Positions 37,684-45,108 of a DNA stretch of 64,000 nucleotides are shown piece by piece. The stretch is from Mycobacteroides chelonae (GTDB lineage: Bacteria > Actinomycetota > Actinomycetes > Mycobacteriales > Mycobacteriaceae), in the NCBI GenBank assembly GCA_014204435.1, contig JACHLF010000002.1, positions 310,001 through 374,000 on the forward strand, read 5' to 3'. The notes below the pieces were generated by a model. It was given only the letters and a program-made list of their open reading frames with translations. It did no database searches and was not told the origin of the DNA. The translations under genes and the position numbers were made by a program. Positions within the stretch are counted from its first letter, which is position 1. Each line of letters starts with the position of its first letter.

Positions 37684-37744
37684 GGTTAACGGTTGGTTAA
37701 CGGCTATATTTCGTTTTTTCCAGACCCCAACCCCCATGGGGTAT
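37684..37744. promoter_or_regulatory. promoter-region repeats upstream of small secreted protein genes
   Basis: GGTTAACGG occurs twice, 11 bp apart (37684-37692 and 37695-37703), one helical turn. A GC palindrome CCCCATGGGG lies at 37732-37741, followed by TAT; it loosely resembles the TACCC-N4-GGGTA operators elsewhere but is poorer. Both precede the gene starting at 37907. Confidence 0.35.
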
Positions 37745-37906
37745 GCTGAGATTTAGCTGAGAATCAGTCGGATATCTCGTAAATTGGGAACCGGATGAAC
37801 CTTGGAGCCGTTGAACTGGGTGAATGCATCAACGTTGATGTCTCTGGCAAGTGATGTTCGCTTCCTAGGCCATTAGCAAGATGACCGAGCGGAAAGGAAA
37901 CACCAC

Positions 37907-38185
37907 ATGAAAAAGTCACTCGTTGCAATCGTGGGCGGCGCGGGCGTCACCGTCGCGGCCGCTTTGATGGGCGCGCCCGTTGTCTTGGCGGGTCCCACCC
38001 CTCCGCCGGTCTGTTACGCCGGCGAGACCAGTGTCAATGCCACTGAGCTGCGTCCCTGCGTGGCTCCGGGCGATGTCATCTATGAGCAGGGTGTCCACCA
38101 GCCGACCTACGAGGGCGCTAACCCGTTGGTTCCGCTGGGCACCAACCCACACGTCCCTTATGGCACCAACAAGAACAACGCCTAG
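37907..38185 (+). CDS. small secreted protein
   Basis: The 92-residue product starts with a clear signal peptide (KKSLVAIVGGAGVTVAAAL, cleavage near VLAGP). The ~63-residue mature part has two Cys, YAGETSVNATELRPCVAPGD and a Pro/Asn-rich tail (NPLVPLGTNPHVPYGTNKNN). AAAGGAA lies just upstream of ATG 37907. No known domain. A similar small secreted gene follows 51 bp later, with the same MKK start and a GP after the predicted cleavage, which suggests an operon of exported peptides. Confidence 0.78.
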   Translation: MKKSLVAIVGGAGVTVAAALMGAPVVLAGPTPPPVCYAGETSVNATELRPCVAPGDVIYEQGVHQPTYEGANPLVPLGTNPHVPYGTNKNNA

Positions 38186-38236
38186 TTATTTCGCATAACC
38201 GGCTTCATCTTCGTCGACGCAGAAGGAGCATCAGTC

Positions 38237-38542
38237 ATGAAGAAGATCGTCACAGCAGCGGCCGCGGTGGTCGCTGCCACGGGACTTTCCCTGGCGACGG
38301 CGGCCGCCGCCCTCGCCGGCCCCACCTCGGATCCGGACGCGGTCATCAATGACCTGAAGTCCAACGGATACCGGGTGATCATCACCAAGGTGGGCTCGGC
38401 GCATCCGTGGCAATGCACGGTTCAGGGAGTGTCACAGCAGTCCGGAGTCCAGAACGTGCAGCCGGGGCGCAACATGCGCAACCAGCCCACGACGGTCCCG
38501 ACCGCTGGACAAAAGGTCGCATACGTCACGCTGGCCTGCTAG
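38237..38542 (+). CDS. small secreted protein, paralogous in layout to its neighbour
   Basis: The 101-residue protein has a signal peptide (KKIVTAAAAVVAATGLSLATA, cleavage near ALAGP) and a mature domain with two Cys (WQCTVQG and the terminal LAC). The pattern DPDAVINDLKSNGYRVIITKVG resembles a compact alpha/beta fold seen in other small mycobacterial secreted proteins. ATG 38237 follows AGAAGGAG. The two genes are probably co-transcribed. Function unknown. Confidence 0.8.
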   Translation: MKKIVTAAAAVVAATGLSLATAAAALAGPTSDPDAVINDLKSNGYRVIITKVGSAHPWQCTVQGVSQQSGVQNVQPGRNMRNQPTTVPTAGQKVAYVTLAC

Positions 38543-39283
38543 CTGCCCCCGCCGGGCGGTGGCGACACCGGTAGATGAGTGTCCATCGATGACCTCTCAC
38601 GCCGTGTCGCCACTGGCCCGATGAGAATGCCTGGCGCATGGTGATATCGGGAGTCATTGTCGCGCAGCAATATATGCATTCGCCCGCACGTATGAAGCGA
38701 CGGGCCAGCTGATCCTTCACCGTACTGTGTGCTCAACTTCTTGGCCCAAATCATTTTGGCTACAGCGACTTCGGCACATCCGACAGATCTGTCGGCGCAA
38801 ACATATGGACAGGAACCGAATTCGAGTCGGCTGAAGTCCAACCGGTGATCGCCAGTCGGTACGAGCTGTCAGGGTTCCCGACACTCTCCCCAGAACTGAT
38901 CGTGGTGTCTATTTCATGCCTTTCTGCGGTGCCGGTAAACTCGAATGAGGTAGCGCGCAAGCCATCCCGCCTAGTGAGACCCGTATGGCCCAAAAGGTGG
39001 GATAGGTAACAGAAATTTTCCTGCGTTAGTACAACAGTTGCGCTGATGTGCACGAAAAGTGACCAAAGTGGGTAGTGCGCAGCAAATTTCGAATCAAAGG
39101 CGCTTAACGTTCTACAAACCGACTATGTCCTGCAGATTTCTCGGGTTGGACGAACGGCAAGACATGTACTACCGTAACCAGTAACATGTTGGCGGACAGT
39201 AACTTCCGTCATAGTTGCCAGCAAATATGACGGAAGCCACATATTTTGGCAGGGCATCACGCTGGTTGTTAGCGTCGCGTCCC
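38543..39283. other. long low-GC intergenic region
   Basis: About 740 bp with GC visibly below the window average, particularly 38640-39240. A 97-codon minus-strand frame (38760-39053) has no recognisable domain and starts at a GTG without a clear ribosome-binding site. It could be a foreign remnant. The last 60 bp must carry the promoter of the NlpC/P60-like gene. Confidence 0.45.
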
Positions 39284-39799
39284 ATGTCTGATCTCGCTGC
39301 TTTGCTGGCGTTCATCCATCAGGTCTCGGGTACGCCATATATCTCGGGCGGAGACAGCGCACGGGGCACCGACTGCTCCGGCCTGGCTTCCTGGGTGGCC
39401 AACGTCGCCACCGACCGCCCCGCCTTCGGTTCTCGGTTCAACACGGGGACCCAGGAGCGCGCGCTTCTTGCGCGTGGTTTCAAGTACGGCACCGCACCCG
39501 GTGCGTTGGTGATCGGCTGGAACGGCGGTCACACCGCTGTCACCTTGCCTGACGGCACTGCCGTCTCCAGCGGTGAGGGGGGTGGCGTGAAGATCGGTGG
39601 CGGCGGCGCCTACCAGCCTCAGTTCGGGCGTCACATGTACCTGCCCATGGACAACGAGGGAGCGGCAGAGCCCGCGCCGCTGGAGGTGCCCGACCATGCG
39701 GAGGGACCCGAGGTGATTCCCGCGACGGTGTTCGCACCCCAGACCAAGCCCGCGCCCGCCGAAGAAGCACCCGTGGAAGCGGACGCCGTCGAGATCTGA
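39284..39799 (+). CDS. NlpC/P60-like cysteine peptidase
   Basis: The 171-residue protein shows the Cys-His pair of C40 peptidases: GTPYISGGDSARGTDCSGLA with the nucleophile Cys, and GWNGGHTAVTLPDG with the His. A Pro/Glu/Ala-rich tail (residues ~125-171) follows. No signal peptide is present after ATG 39284, which starts the conserved block; an alternative in-frame ATG at 39227 adds 19 residues of poor composition. Such short proteins are often phage-endolysin-like or mycobacterial wall hydrolases. The lack of an export signal favours the former, tentatively. Confidence 0.72.
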   Translation: MSDLAALLAFIHQVSGTPYISGGDSARGTDCSGLASWVANVATDRPAFGSRFNTGTQERALLARGFKYGTAPGALVIGWNGGHTAVTLPDGTAVSSGEGGGVKIGGGGAYQPQFGRHMYLPMDNEGAAEPAPLEVPDHAEGPEVIPATVFAPQTKPAPAEEAPVEADAVEI

Positions 39800-39924
39800 C
39801 CGGCCTCTCACGCTTTGACGCCACTCCTCCAGGGGGGTGCGCTGGTGTCGTCGCTCACTCGTCCCGATGGGTGGGAGATGCCCCTTAGCCGCGGTTAGAG
39901 CTGTGGTTGCCTGGAAGCATGAAT

Positions 39925-40085
39925 GGTAATTCGTCTCTGCGGCAAGGGAAAAGCGTCATTGTCACCGGTGGTGCCGGTGGGCTCGGTGCGGCCTTCGCGC
40001 ACCTGGACGTTACTGATGTCGAGCAGTGGCAGGGGCTGGTCGCGACCACGATCGCCGAGTTCGGCTCGATCACCGGCGGCATATC
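39925..40085 (+). pseudogene. short-chain dehydrogenase start with internal deletion
   Basis: The frame joins the NAD motif KSVIVTGGAGGLGAAF directly to HLDVTDVEQWQGLVATTIAE, which in intact short-chain dehydrogenases is about 45 residues further on. It ends after FGSIT, before the active site. It therefore has both an internal and a 3-prime deletion. It meets an opposite-strand gene start near 40088. Confidence 0.65.
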
Positions 40086-40089
40086 GCCG

Positions 40090-40179
40090 CGCAACCACGT
40101 CGGGGCGCGCGGCGTCCTCGGTGAGCGCCCGCCTGGCTAGTAGCTCCGAGTGGTCGGGACGCAGCGGTTCGTCGGCCAT
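40090..40179 (-). pseudogene. N-terminal fragment of an acyl-CoA carboxylase carboxyltransferase
   Basis: Reading from 40179, MADEPLRPDHSELLARRALT then EDAARPDVVARR and AAG match the start of large biotin-dependent carboxyltransferase proteins, whose next motif (GGRTARENI) is lost. It ends where the dehydrogenase fragment begins on the other strand. It is a minimal relic. Confidence 0.5.
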
Positions 40180-40299
40180 GGTGCGGACTCTTGCATACCG
40201 CCGTCAGAACACTTGACGATCTGCGGGAACTTTTCCTCACGATGATTCGACCACTCCACCGGTGCCCTGTGTGGGCTAGGCCGTCAAAGGAGATGCGCA

Positions 40300-41445
40300 G
40301 TGGATTTGGTCACCATGCTCGGGATGCCGGGGGAAGCCCTCCGGGTGACGCGGGACGACTGGCATGAGTCGCTCACCGGTGTGGTGCGGGAATCCTTCGC
40401 GTTTCACTTCGAACGCAACGGCTTCTACCGTGCCCAGTGCGATGCGGCGGGCCTCACACCTGCCGATATCCGCGACGGTGCCGATCTGCACCGCATTCCG
40501 CTGCTGCCGGTCAGCATGTTCAAGCAGGCCGGGGCACACGTGCTCATGACCTGCGGGCTTGAGGATGTCGAGATCGAGATCCGGTCCACCGGGACCAGCG
40601 GCGTGCCGTCGGTGGCGCGGCGCGACTCGAGCACGGTGACCAGGGCATCGGTGGGAATCTTCGGCGGATACCGCGACTTCTTCGGCGTCTCACAGGGAGC
40701 GGGGCTGTTCCTGTGCCCGTCCACCGCCGAGGTCCCCGAGATGGGCATGGTGAAGATCTTCAATCTGCTCACCGGGATGCTCGACGACCATCGCTACGTG
40801 GTACGCGAGTACTCCTTCGATCCGGAGGAGGCGCTGGCCCACCTGCGCAATTGGGAGGGGCGGATGACCCGGCACCTCATCGGTCCGCCCTTCATCATCG
40901 CGCGGTTCCTCAAATACCTCGAGTTGGAAGATATTCCACTCACCCTAGATCCGGACTCACTGATCATCATGCTCGGCGGGTGGAAGCAATACACCGGCAA
41001 CTCGATAAGCCGCGACGACTTCAACGAGAAGGCACAGCGTGTGCTGGGGATCGAGCGGGCCCGCATCCGCGATATGTACGGGATGATCGAGTCGAACATG
41101 CTCGCTATCGAGTGTGAACATCAGCGCAAGCACGTGCCGCCGTGGTGCTACATCTCTATTCGTGACGTCACCGACGCCTCGGTCGAGCTGGAGCCCGGAA
41201 AGACCGGCGGGATAGCAATTTTAGATGCGCTGAACACCGCGTACCCGGGCTTTCTGCTTTCCGACGATATTGGTGAGGTTGACGAGTCGGATTGCCCTTG
41301 CGGCCGCACCGGTCAGACCGTGAAGTTCCGACGGCGCCGCCAAGGCGCCGAATTGGGCTGCTGTGCTGTCAGCATCGAAAAATACATCGACTCAAGGGAA
41401 GTCGTTGCCGAGTGCGAGCTTGTGGATTCCGGGGTGGGCGCCTAG
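40300..41445 (+). CDS. LuxE-like acyl-protein synthetase (ANL superfamily)
   Basis: LuxE-type enzymes activate fatty acids as acyl-AMP and pass the acyl group to a protein thiol. The 381-residue protein has the family pattern: STGTSGVPSVARRD (residues ~103-116), the AMP-binding-like loop, IIMLGGWKQYTGNSI (~223-237), and DMYGMIESNMLAIEC with the LuxE Glu. Several Cys are present near the C-terminus (DCPCGRTG, LGCC), as in PaaK/LuxE proteins with a zinc-like knuckle. AAAGGAGAT precedes GTG 40300. It is the first gene of a seven-gene coupled operon, with a TAGTG overlap to the next. In bioluminescence LuxE feeds LuxC; no luxC is present. Confidence 0.87.
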   Translation: MDLVTMLGMPGEALRVTRDDWHESLTGVVRESFAFHFERNGFYRAQCDAAGLTPADIRDGADLHRIPLLPVSMFKQAGAHVLMTCGLEDVEIEIRSTGTSGVPSVARRDSSTVTRASVGIFGGYRDFFGVSQGAGLFLCPSTAEVPEMGMVKIFNLLTGMLDDHRYVVREYSFDPEEALAHLRNWEGRMTRHLIGPPFIIARFLKYLELEDIPLTLDPDSLIIMLGGWKQYTGNSISRDDFNEKAQRVLGIERARIRDMYGMIESNMLAIECEHQRKHVPPWCYISIRDVTDASVELEPGKTGGIAILDALNTAYPGFLLSDDIGEVDESDCPCGRTGQTVKFRRRRQGAELGCCAVSIEKYIDSREVVAECELVDSGVGA

Positions 41446-41846
41446 TGCCCCGGTTCAGCCCGACGGTGGTGGACCATTTCACCAATCCGCGCAATTCGGG
41501 CCGCATCAAGCAGGCCGATGTCTACGCATTCATCGGAAATCCCGTGTGTGGTGATCAGATCCTGTTGAGTGCGCAGATTCGTGATGACGCTGTGAGCCTG
41601 ATCGGATTCGAGGCCTACGGATGTTCGGCCTCACTGGCGGTCGCGTCCATCCTGACCGAGCGGCTCTGCGGAATGCCGGTAGAAACGATCGCGACGATCG
41701 AGGCGACCCAGGTCGCGGAGTGGTCGGGAGGCCTTTCGCCGGAACAGCAACACGTCGCCGCACTGGGCGCCGACGTCGCGCAACGCCTAGCCAACAACTA
41801 CCGCAACGGAATTCACGAAGATGTCAGCACCCTCCCCGGTTCTTAA
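41445..41846 (+). CDS. NifU/IscU-like scaffold protein missing the third cysteine
   Basis: IscU-type proteins build Fe-S clusters on three cysteines. This 133-residue protein keeps FSPTVVDHFTNPRNSGRIKQ, GNPVCGDQI (Cys35, Asp37) and FEAYGCSASLA (Cys60), but the third position reads QQHVAALGADVA with Val instead of Cys. Cys75 (TERLCGM) is not at the expected location. It may therefore transfer sulfur or hold a metal rather than assemble a cluster. GTG 41445 shares a base with the stop of the LuxE-like gene, and the NifS-like gene starts inside its 3-prime end (26-bp overlap). Confidence 0.85.
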   Translation: MPRFSPTVVDHFTNPRNSGRIKQADVYAFIGNPVCGDQILLSAQIRDDAVSLIGFEAYGCSASLAVASILTERLCGMPVETIATIEATQVAEWSGGLSPEQQHVAALGADVAQRLANNYRNGIHEDVSTLPGS

Positions 41847-43011
41847 TCCACCCCCGCCGGTCGTTCCCGCCGAGATTTACCTGGACTACGCCGCCACCGC
41901 GCCGCTGCATCCCCTGGCCGCCGAGGCCGTGTTGACCGGGCATCGGTTGGTGGGTAATCCATCGAGTCGCCACGGCGCGGGACGCGATGCCGCCGATGCC
42001 CTTGCCGAGGCCCGCCGGACCGTTGCGCAGATGCTCGGGGCCGATGCCGAGGAGGTCGTACTGACCTCCGGCGGCAGCGAGGCGAACACCCTGGCGCTGT
42101 GGGGAACCTTTGCTGCAGTGGGTTTTCGGGGGCATCTGGTCACATCGTCCATCGAGCATCCTGCTGTCCTGGCCAACGCGCACGCCTTGCAGGACCTGGG
42201 AGTAGAGGTCAGTTGGGTGGATCCCGGACACACGGGGCATATCGGTGTCGCGGACGTGGTCCGCGCGGTGCGGCCCGATACCGTGCTGATTTCGGTGATG
42301 CACGCCAACAACGAGACCGGTGCCATCCAACCCGTCCAGGATATCGCCGATATCGCCGCGCGATCGGGTACCGCGTTCCATACCGATGCCGTGCACACCG
42401 CGGGCAAGCTCGACCTGACAGTCGTTGACGCCACCATGATCTCGGTGTCGGGCCACAAGTTCGGGGGTCCACGGGGAATGGGCGCGCTACTTGTGCGGCG
42501 TGGGCATCGGCTGTCGCCGGTGCTACGCGGAGGGCCGCAGGAGAATCGGCTGCGTGCGGGTACCGAGAACGTGCCCGGGGCGCTCGGCATGGCCGCAGCG
42601 GCCGACGTGTGCTTGCGCACGGTGGAGACCGGCTACCGCCTGGCTGTGCGTGATCGGCGCGAGCAGCTGATCGACGGCTTGCGGGCGGCGGGCGGAGTAC
42701 ATCTCAACGTGACCGAACCGGTACTGGAGGAGACCCTCAGCGTGCGCTTCGACGGCATTCGCGCCGATACCCTCGCCGACGATCTCGATATGCACGGCAT
42801 TTATGTGTCCACCGGGTCGGCCTGTCACGCGGGAGAGGACGCCGTTTCCCATGTGCTGCAAGCGATGCGGCTGACGGAAGACCAGGCACGGGGAACGGTG
42901 CGCTTTTCGCTGGGCCCCGGCATTTCACCGGAGGATGTTGACAGGGTCGTCGCGGTTACGGTCCGGGCGGTGCGACGGCTGCGCGCCATGGCAGGCGGTA
43001 TGGCCCGATGA
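41821..43011 (+). CDS. NifS/IscS-like cysteine desulfurase
   Basis: Cysteine desulfurases use PLP to move sulfur from L-cysteine to a protein persulfide. The 396-residue protein has YLDYAATAPLHPLAAEAV, the phosphate-binding SGGSEANTLAL, the aspartate and His contacts in FHTDAVHTAGKLDL, the PLP lysine in SVSGHKFGGPRGMGAL and the catalytic Cys loop STGSACHAGEDAVSHVL. Extra short loops suggest a class I enzyme. It overlaps the NifU-like gene and the permease gene (ATGA), so sulfur delivery is tied to this operon, not to general Fe-S assembly (SUF would be elsewhere). Confidence 0.93.
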   Translation: MSAPSPVLNPPPPVVPAEIYLDYAATAPLHPLAAEAVLTGHRLVGNPSSRHGAGRDAADALAEARRTVAQMLGADAEEVVLTSGGSEANTLALWGTFAAVGFRGHLVTSSIEHPAVLANAHALQDLGVEVSWVDPGHTGHIGVADVVRAVRPDTVLISVMHANNETGAIQPVQDIADIAARSGTAFHTDAVHTAGKLDLTVVDATMISVSGHKFGGPRGMGALLVRRGHRLSPVLRGGPQENRLRAGTENVPGALGMAAAADVCLRTVETGYRLAVRDRREQLIDGLRAAGGVHLNVTEPVLEETLSVRFDGIRADTLADDLDMHGIYVSTGSACHAGEDAVSHVLQAMRLTEDQARGTVRFSLGPGISPEDVDRVVAVTVRAVRRLRAMAGGMAR

Positions 43012-44114
43012 TCGTTGCGGTCAAAAACCTTGTGGCTGAGCGTGCCCGATTCGTGCTGTCGGTGATCGGTGTTGCTGTCGCGGTGATCCTGGTACTGATG
43101 ATGTCCGGCATCTTCGTCGGTACCACGAACCAGGTGACCACCTACATCGATCATTCCAAGGGAGCGGTGTGGGTGGTTCAGCCCGGCGTCTCCCAGATGT
43201 TCCGTGCGGTGTCCTGGCTGCCCGGCGACGGCAAGGATCGGCTACTGAAGGTTCCGGGCGTGCGGTCCGCAGATCCAATTCTCGGCTTGCCTTCGGACTT
43301 CGTGCACGACGGTGGGCACACCGCGTACTTCGTGGTCGGGTACGACGCCGCCACCGGGGTGGGCGGTCCGTGGTCGTTATCAGAGGGCCGCAACGTGACC
43401 GGGTCCGGTGAGGTTGTCTTGGACGGGGTACTGGCCAAGAAGAACAAGATTCATGTCGGCGACACCGTACAACTCGTGGATGGTGACTTCACGGTGGTGG
43501 GGTTGTCCAACCAGACCGCCGCCGTCGGCAATTTCTACGCGTTCATCTCCCTTCCCGACGCAGCACATTTGTTGCGTGCGGGAAATCGGGTGTCTTATTT
43601 TCTGGTTCAGCCCGCCGAGGGATTCACCGATGATCAGGTTGCGGACGCCGTGCGCAAGAGCGCACCCGGAATGGATGCGCTCACCTCTGCCACTTTCGCC
43701 GAGAACAGCCGGGCCATCGTCATCTCGATGATCGGACGACCGCTGAAGACGATGATCGGGATCGCCGCGTTGGTCGGAGTGGCGCTGGTGGGCTTGACAG
43801 TCCTGGCCGTGACCACCGAGCAGATGGGTGATTTCGGGGTGCTACGTGCATTGGGTGTGCGCCCGGGGCAGTTGTGTCGCGCCGTGATTGCCCAGGCGGC
43901 GCTGATCGCCGGACTCGGGTATCTATTGGGAGCGAGCATCACCTATGGGGTGCAGTTTCTGGTGAAGGACCGAATGGGCGATGTCATGGTGCAGGTCACC
44001 CCCACCATGCTCGCCGCAATGGCCGCCGCCACCGGTGTCATGGCGATCATCGGGTCGCTGATCCCGGTGCGGCGGGTTACCCGGATAGACCCTGCACAAG
44101 CGTTCCGGAGGTGA
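43008..44114 (+). CDS. MacB/FtsX-type ABC transporter permease
   Basis: The 368-residue protein starts with a membrane helix (FVLSVIGVAVAVILVLMMSG), followed by a ~200-residue extracytoplasmic domain. Three C-terminal helices follow (TMIGIAALVGVALVGLTVLA, VIAQAALIAGLGYLLGASI, MLAAMAAATGVMAIIGSLIP) with the FtsX motif DFGVLRALGVRPGQL between them. This is a half-transporter of the MacB/LolCE family that pushes lipids or peptides outward. The start overlaps the NifS-like stop by ATGA. It partners with the following ATPase. Confidence 0.9.
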   Translation: MIVAVKNLVAERARFVLSVIGVAVAVILVLMMSGIFVGTTNQVTTYIDHSKGAVWVVQPGVSQMFRAVSWLPGDGKDRLLKVPGVRSADPILGLPSDFVHDGGHTAYFVVGYDAATGVGGPWSLSEGRNVTGSGEVVLDGVLAKKNKIHVGDTVQLVDGDFTVVGLSNQTAAVGNFYAFISLPDAAHLLRAGNRVSYFLVQPAEGFTDDQVADAVRKSAPGMDALTSATFAENSRAIVISMIGRPLKTMIGIAALVGVALVGLTVLAVTTEQMGDFGVLRALGVRPGQLCRAVIAQAALIAGLGYLLGASITYGVQFLVKDRMGDVMVQVTPTMLAAMAAATGVMAIIGSLIPVRRVTRIDPAQAFRR

Positions 44115-44119
44115 GTTCG

Positions 44120-44806
44120 ATGAATTCTGTTTTGCAACTTGAGAATGTGGAGCACCAATACGGCACCGGCGATGCCTCGGTGCGCGCGCTGCGAGGGCTG
44201 GACCTCACGGTCAAACACCATGAGGTAGTGCTGGTTGTCGGCCCCTCGGGAGGTGGCAAGACCACGGCGCTGCTAGTCATGGGGCTGTTGCTAACTCCGC
44301 GGTCGGGGACTGTGCGGATTGACGGCCAGGATGTCGGTGAACTGGATGAGCGAGTGCGAGCACGGATCCGCCTGGAACGCTTGGGATTTCTCTTCCAGGA
44401 GTACAACCTGCTCAACGCGTTGACGAGCACCGAGAACGTGGCATTGCCGTTACGCTATGCCGGGGTCAAGAAGAATGCCGCCATGTCCCGTGCTCGGGAA
44501 CTGCTGGGAGAACTTGGGTTGTCGCATCGGACCGATCACCGCCCGCCGGCACTCTCGGGGGGAGAGAAGCAACGCGTCGCGGCCGCGCGTGCGCTGGTGG
44601 CACGCCCGGGTCTGGTCCTGGCCGACGAGCCGACCGCCAACCTCGATTCGGCCACCGGTAAGAAGGTGGCCGAGCAGCTCGCGGACGCAGCGCGAACCCA
44701 GGGAGCGGCAGTGGTGATCGTGACCCACGATCTGCGGCTCACCGGTATTGCCGATCGTGTGTTGCATCTTGAGGACGGGGTATTGCTGGAGAAGGAGATT
44801 CAATGA
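44120..44806 (+). CDS. MacB/LolD-type ABC transporter ATPase
   Basis: The 228-residue nucleotide-binding domain has Walker A GPSGGGKTT, Q-loop FLFQEYNLLNAL, signature PALSGGEKQRVA, Walker B GLVLADEPTANLD and H-loop VTHDLRLT, all intact. GGAGGTGAG precedes ATG 44120 by 4-5 nt. The gap to the permease is 5 bp, and the ACP gene starts within its stop (ATGA). Exports the operon product together with the permease. Confidence 0.93.
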   Translation: MNSVLQLENVEHQYGTGDASVRALRGLDLTVKHHEVVLVVGPSGGGKTTALLVMGLLLTPRSGTVRIDGQDVGELDERVRARIRLERLGFLFQEYNLLNALTSTENVALPLRYAGVKKNAAMSRARELLGELGLSHRTDHRPPALSGGEKQRVAAARALVARPGLVLADEPTANLDSATGKKVAEQLADAARTQGAAVVIVTHDLRLTGIADRVLHLEDGVLLEKEIQ

Positions 44807-45108
44807 CGGAAACGGCTGTGCTGCCAGAGAATACGGAAATCATCGGAGCGCTTCGGGAGGCGTTGGGCAGACTGCTTCCCCCGGAAGATCTGGCGCAGGT
44901 CGATGTGGATGCGGTCGATGCCAGTACTGCGCTGCTTGCCCTGCCGGTCGACTCCGTGGTGCTGATGGCGTTGATGAATGAGCTGGAGGACAGGTTCAGC
45001 GTGTTCATCCCAGAAGAGGAGGCGTTCGCGTTCACGGTGGTAGGCGATATCGGCACCTTCATCCGTCAGCGTCTGCGCGATAAGGCGAAACGCCGCGAAC
45101 AGGCATGA
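44803..45108 (+). CDS. stand-alone acyl carrier protein
   Basis: The 101-residue protein is helical and acidic with a phosphopantetheine-type motif LPVDSVVLMALMNELEDRF, in which Ser51 would be modified by a PPTase; the classic GxDS is VDS here. It ends with a basic tail (DKAKRREQA). ATG 44803 overlaps the stop of the ATPase gene, and the FAAL gene overlaps its end by ATGA. Coupling to a fatty acyl-AMP ligase fits loading of an acyl chain directly onto this ACP. Confidence 0.87.
   Translation: MTETAVLPENTEIIGALREALGRLLPPEDLAQVDVDAVDASTALLALPVDSVVLMALMNELEDRFSVFIPEEEAFAFTVVGDIGTFIRQRLRDKAKRREQA

Noticed and set aside
38760..39053. Minus-strand 97-codon frame in low-GC region
   Set aside because: Could not be linked to any family and lacks a convincing start; left inside the intergenic entry.
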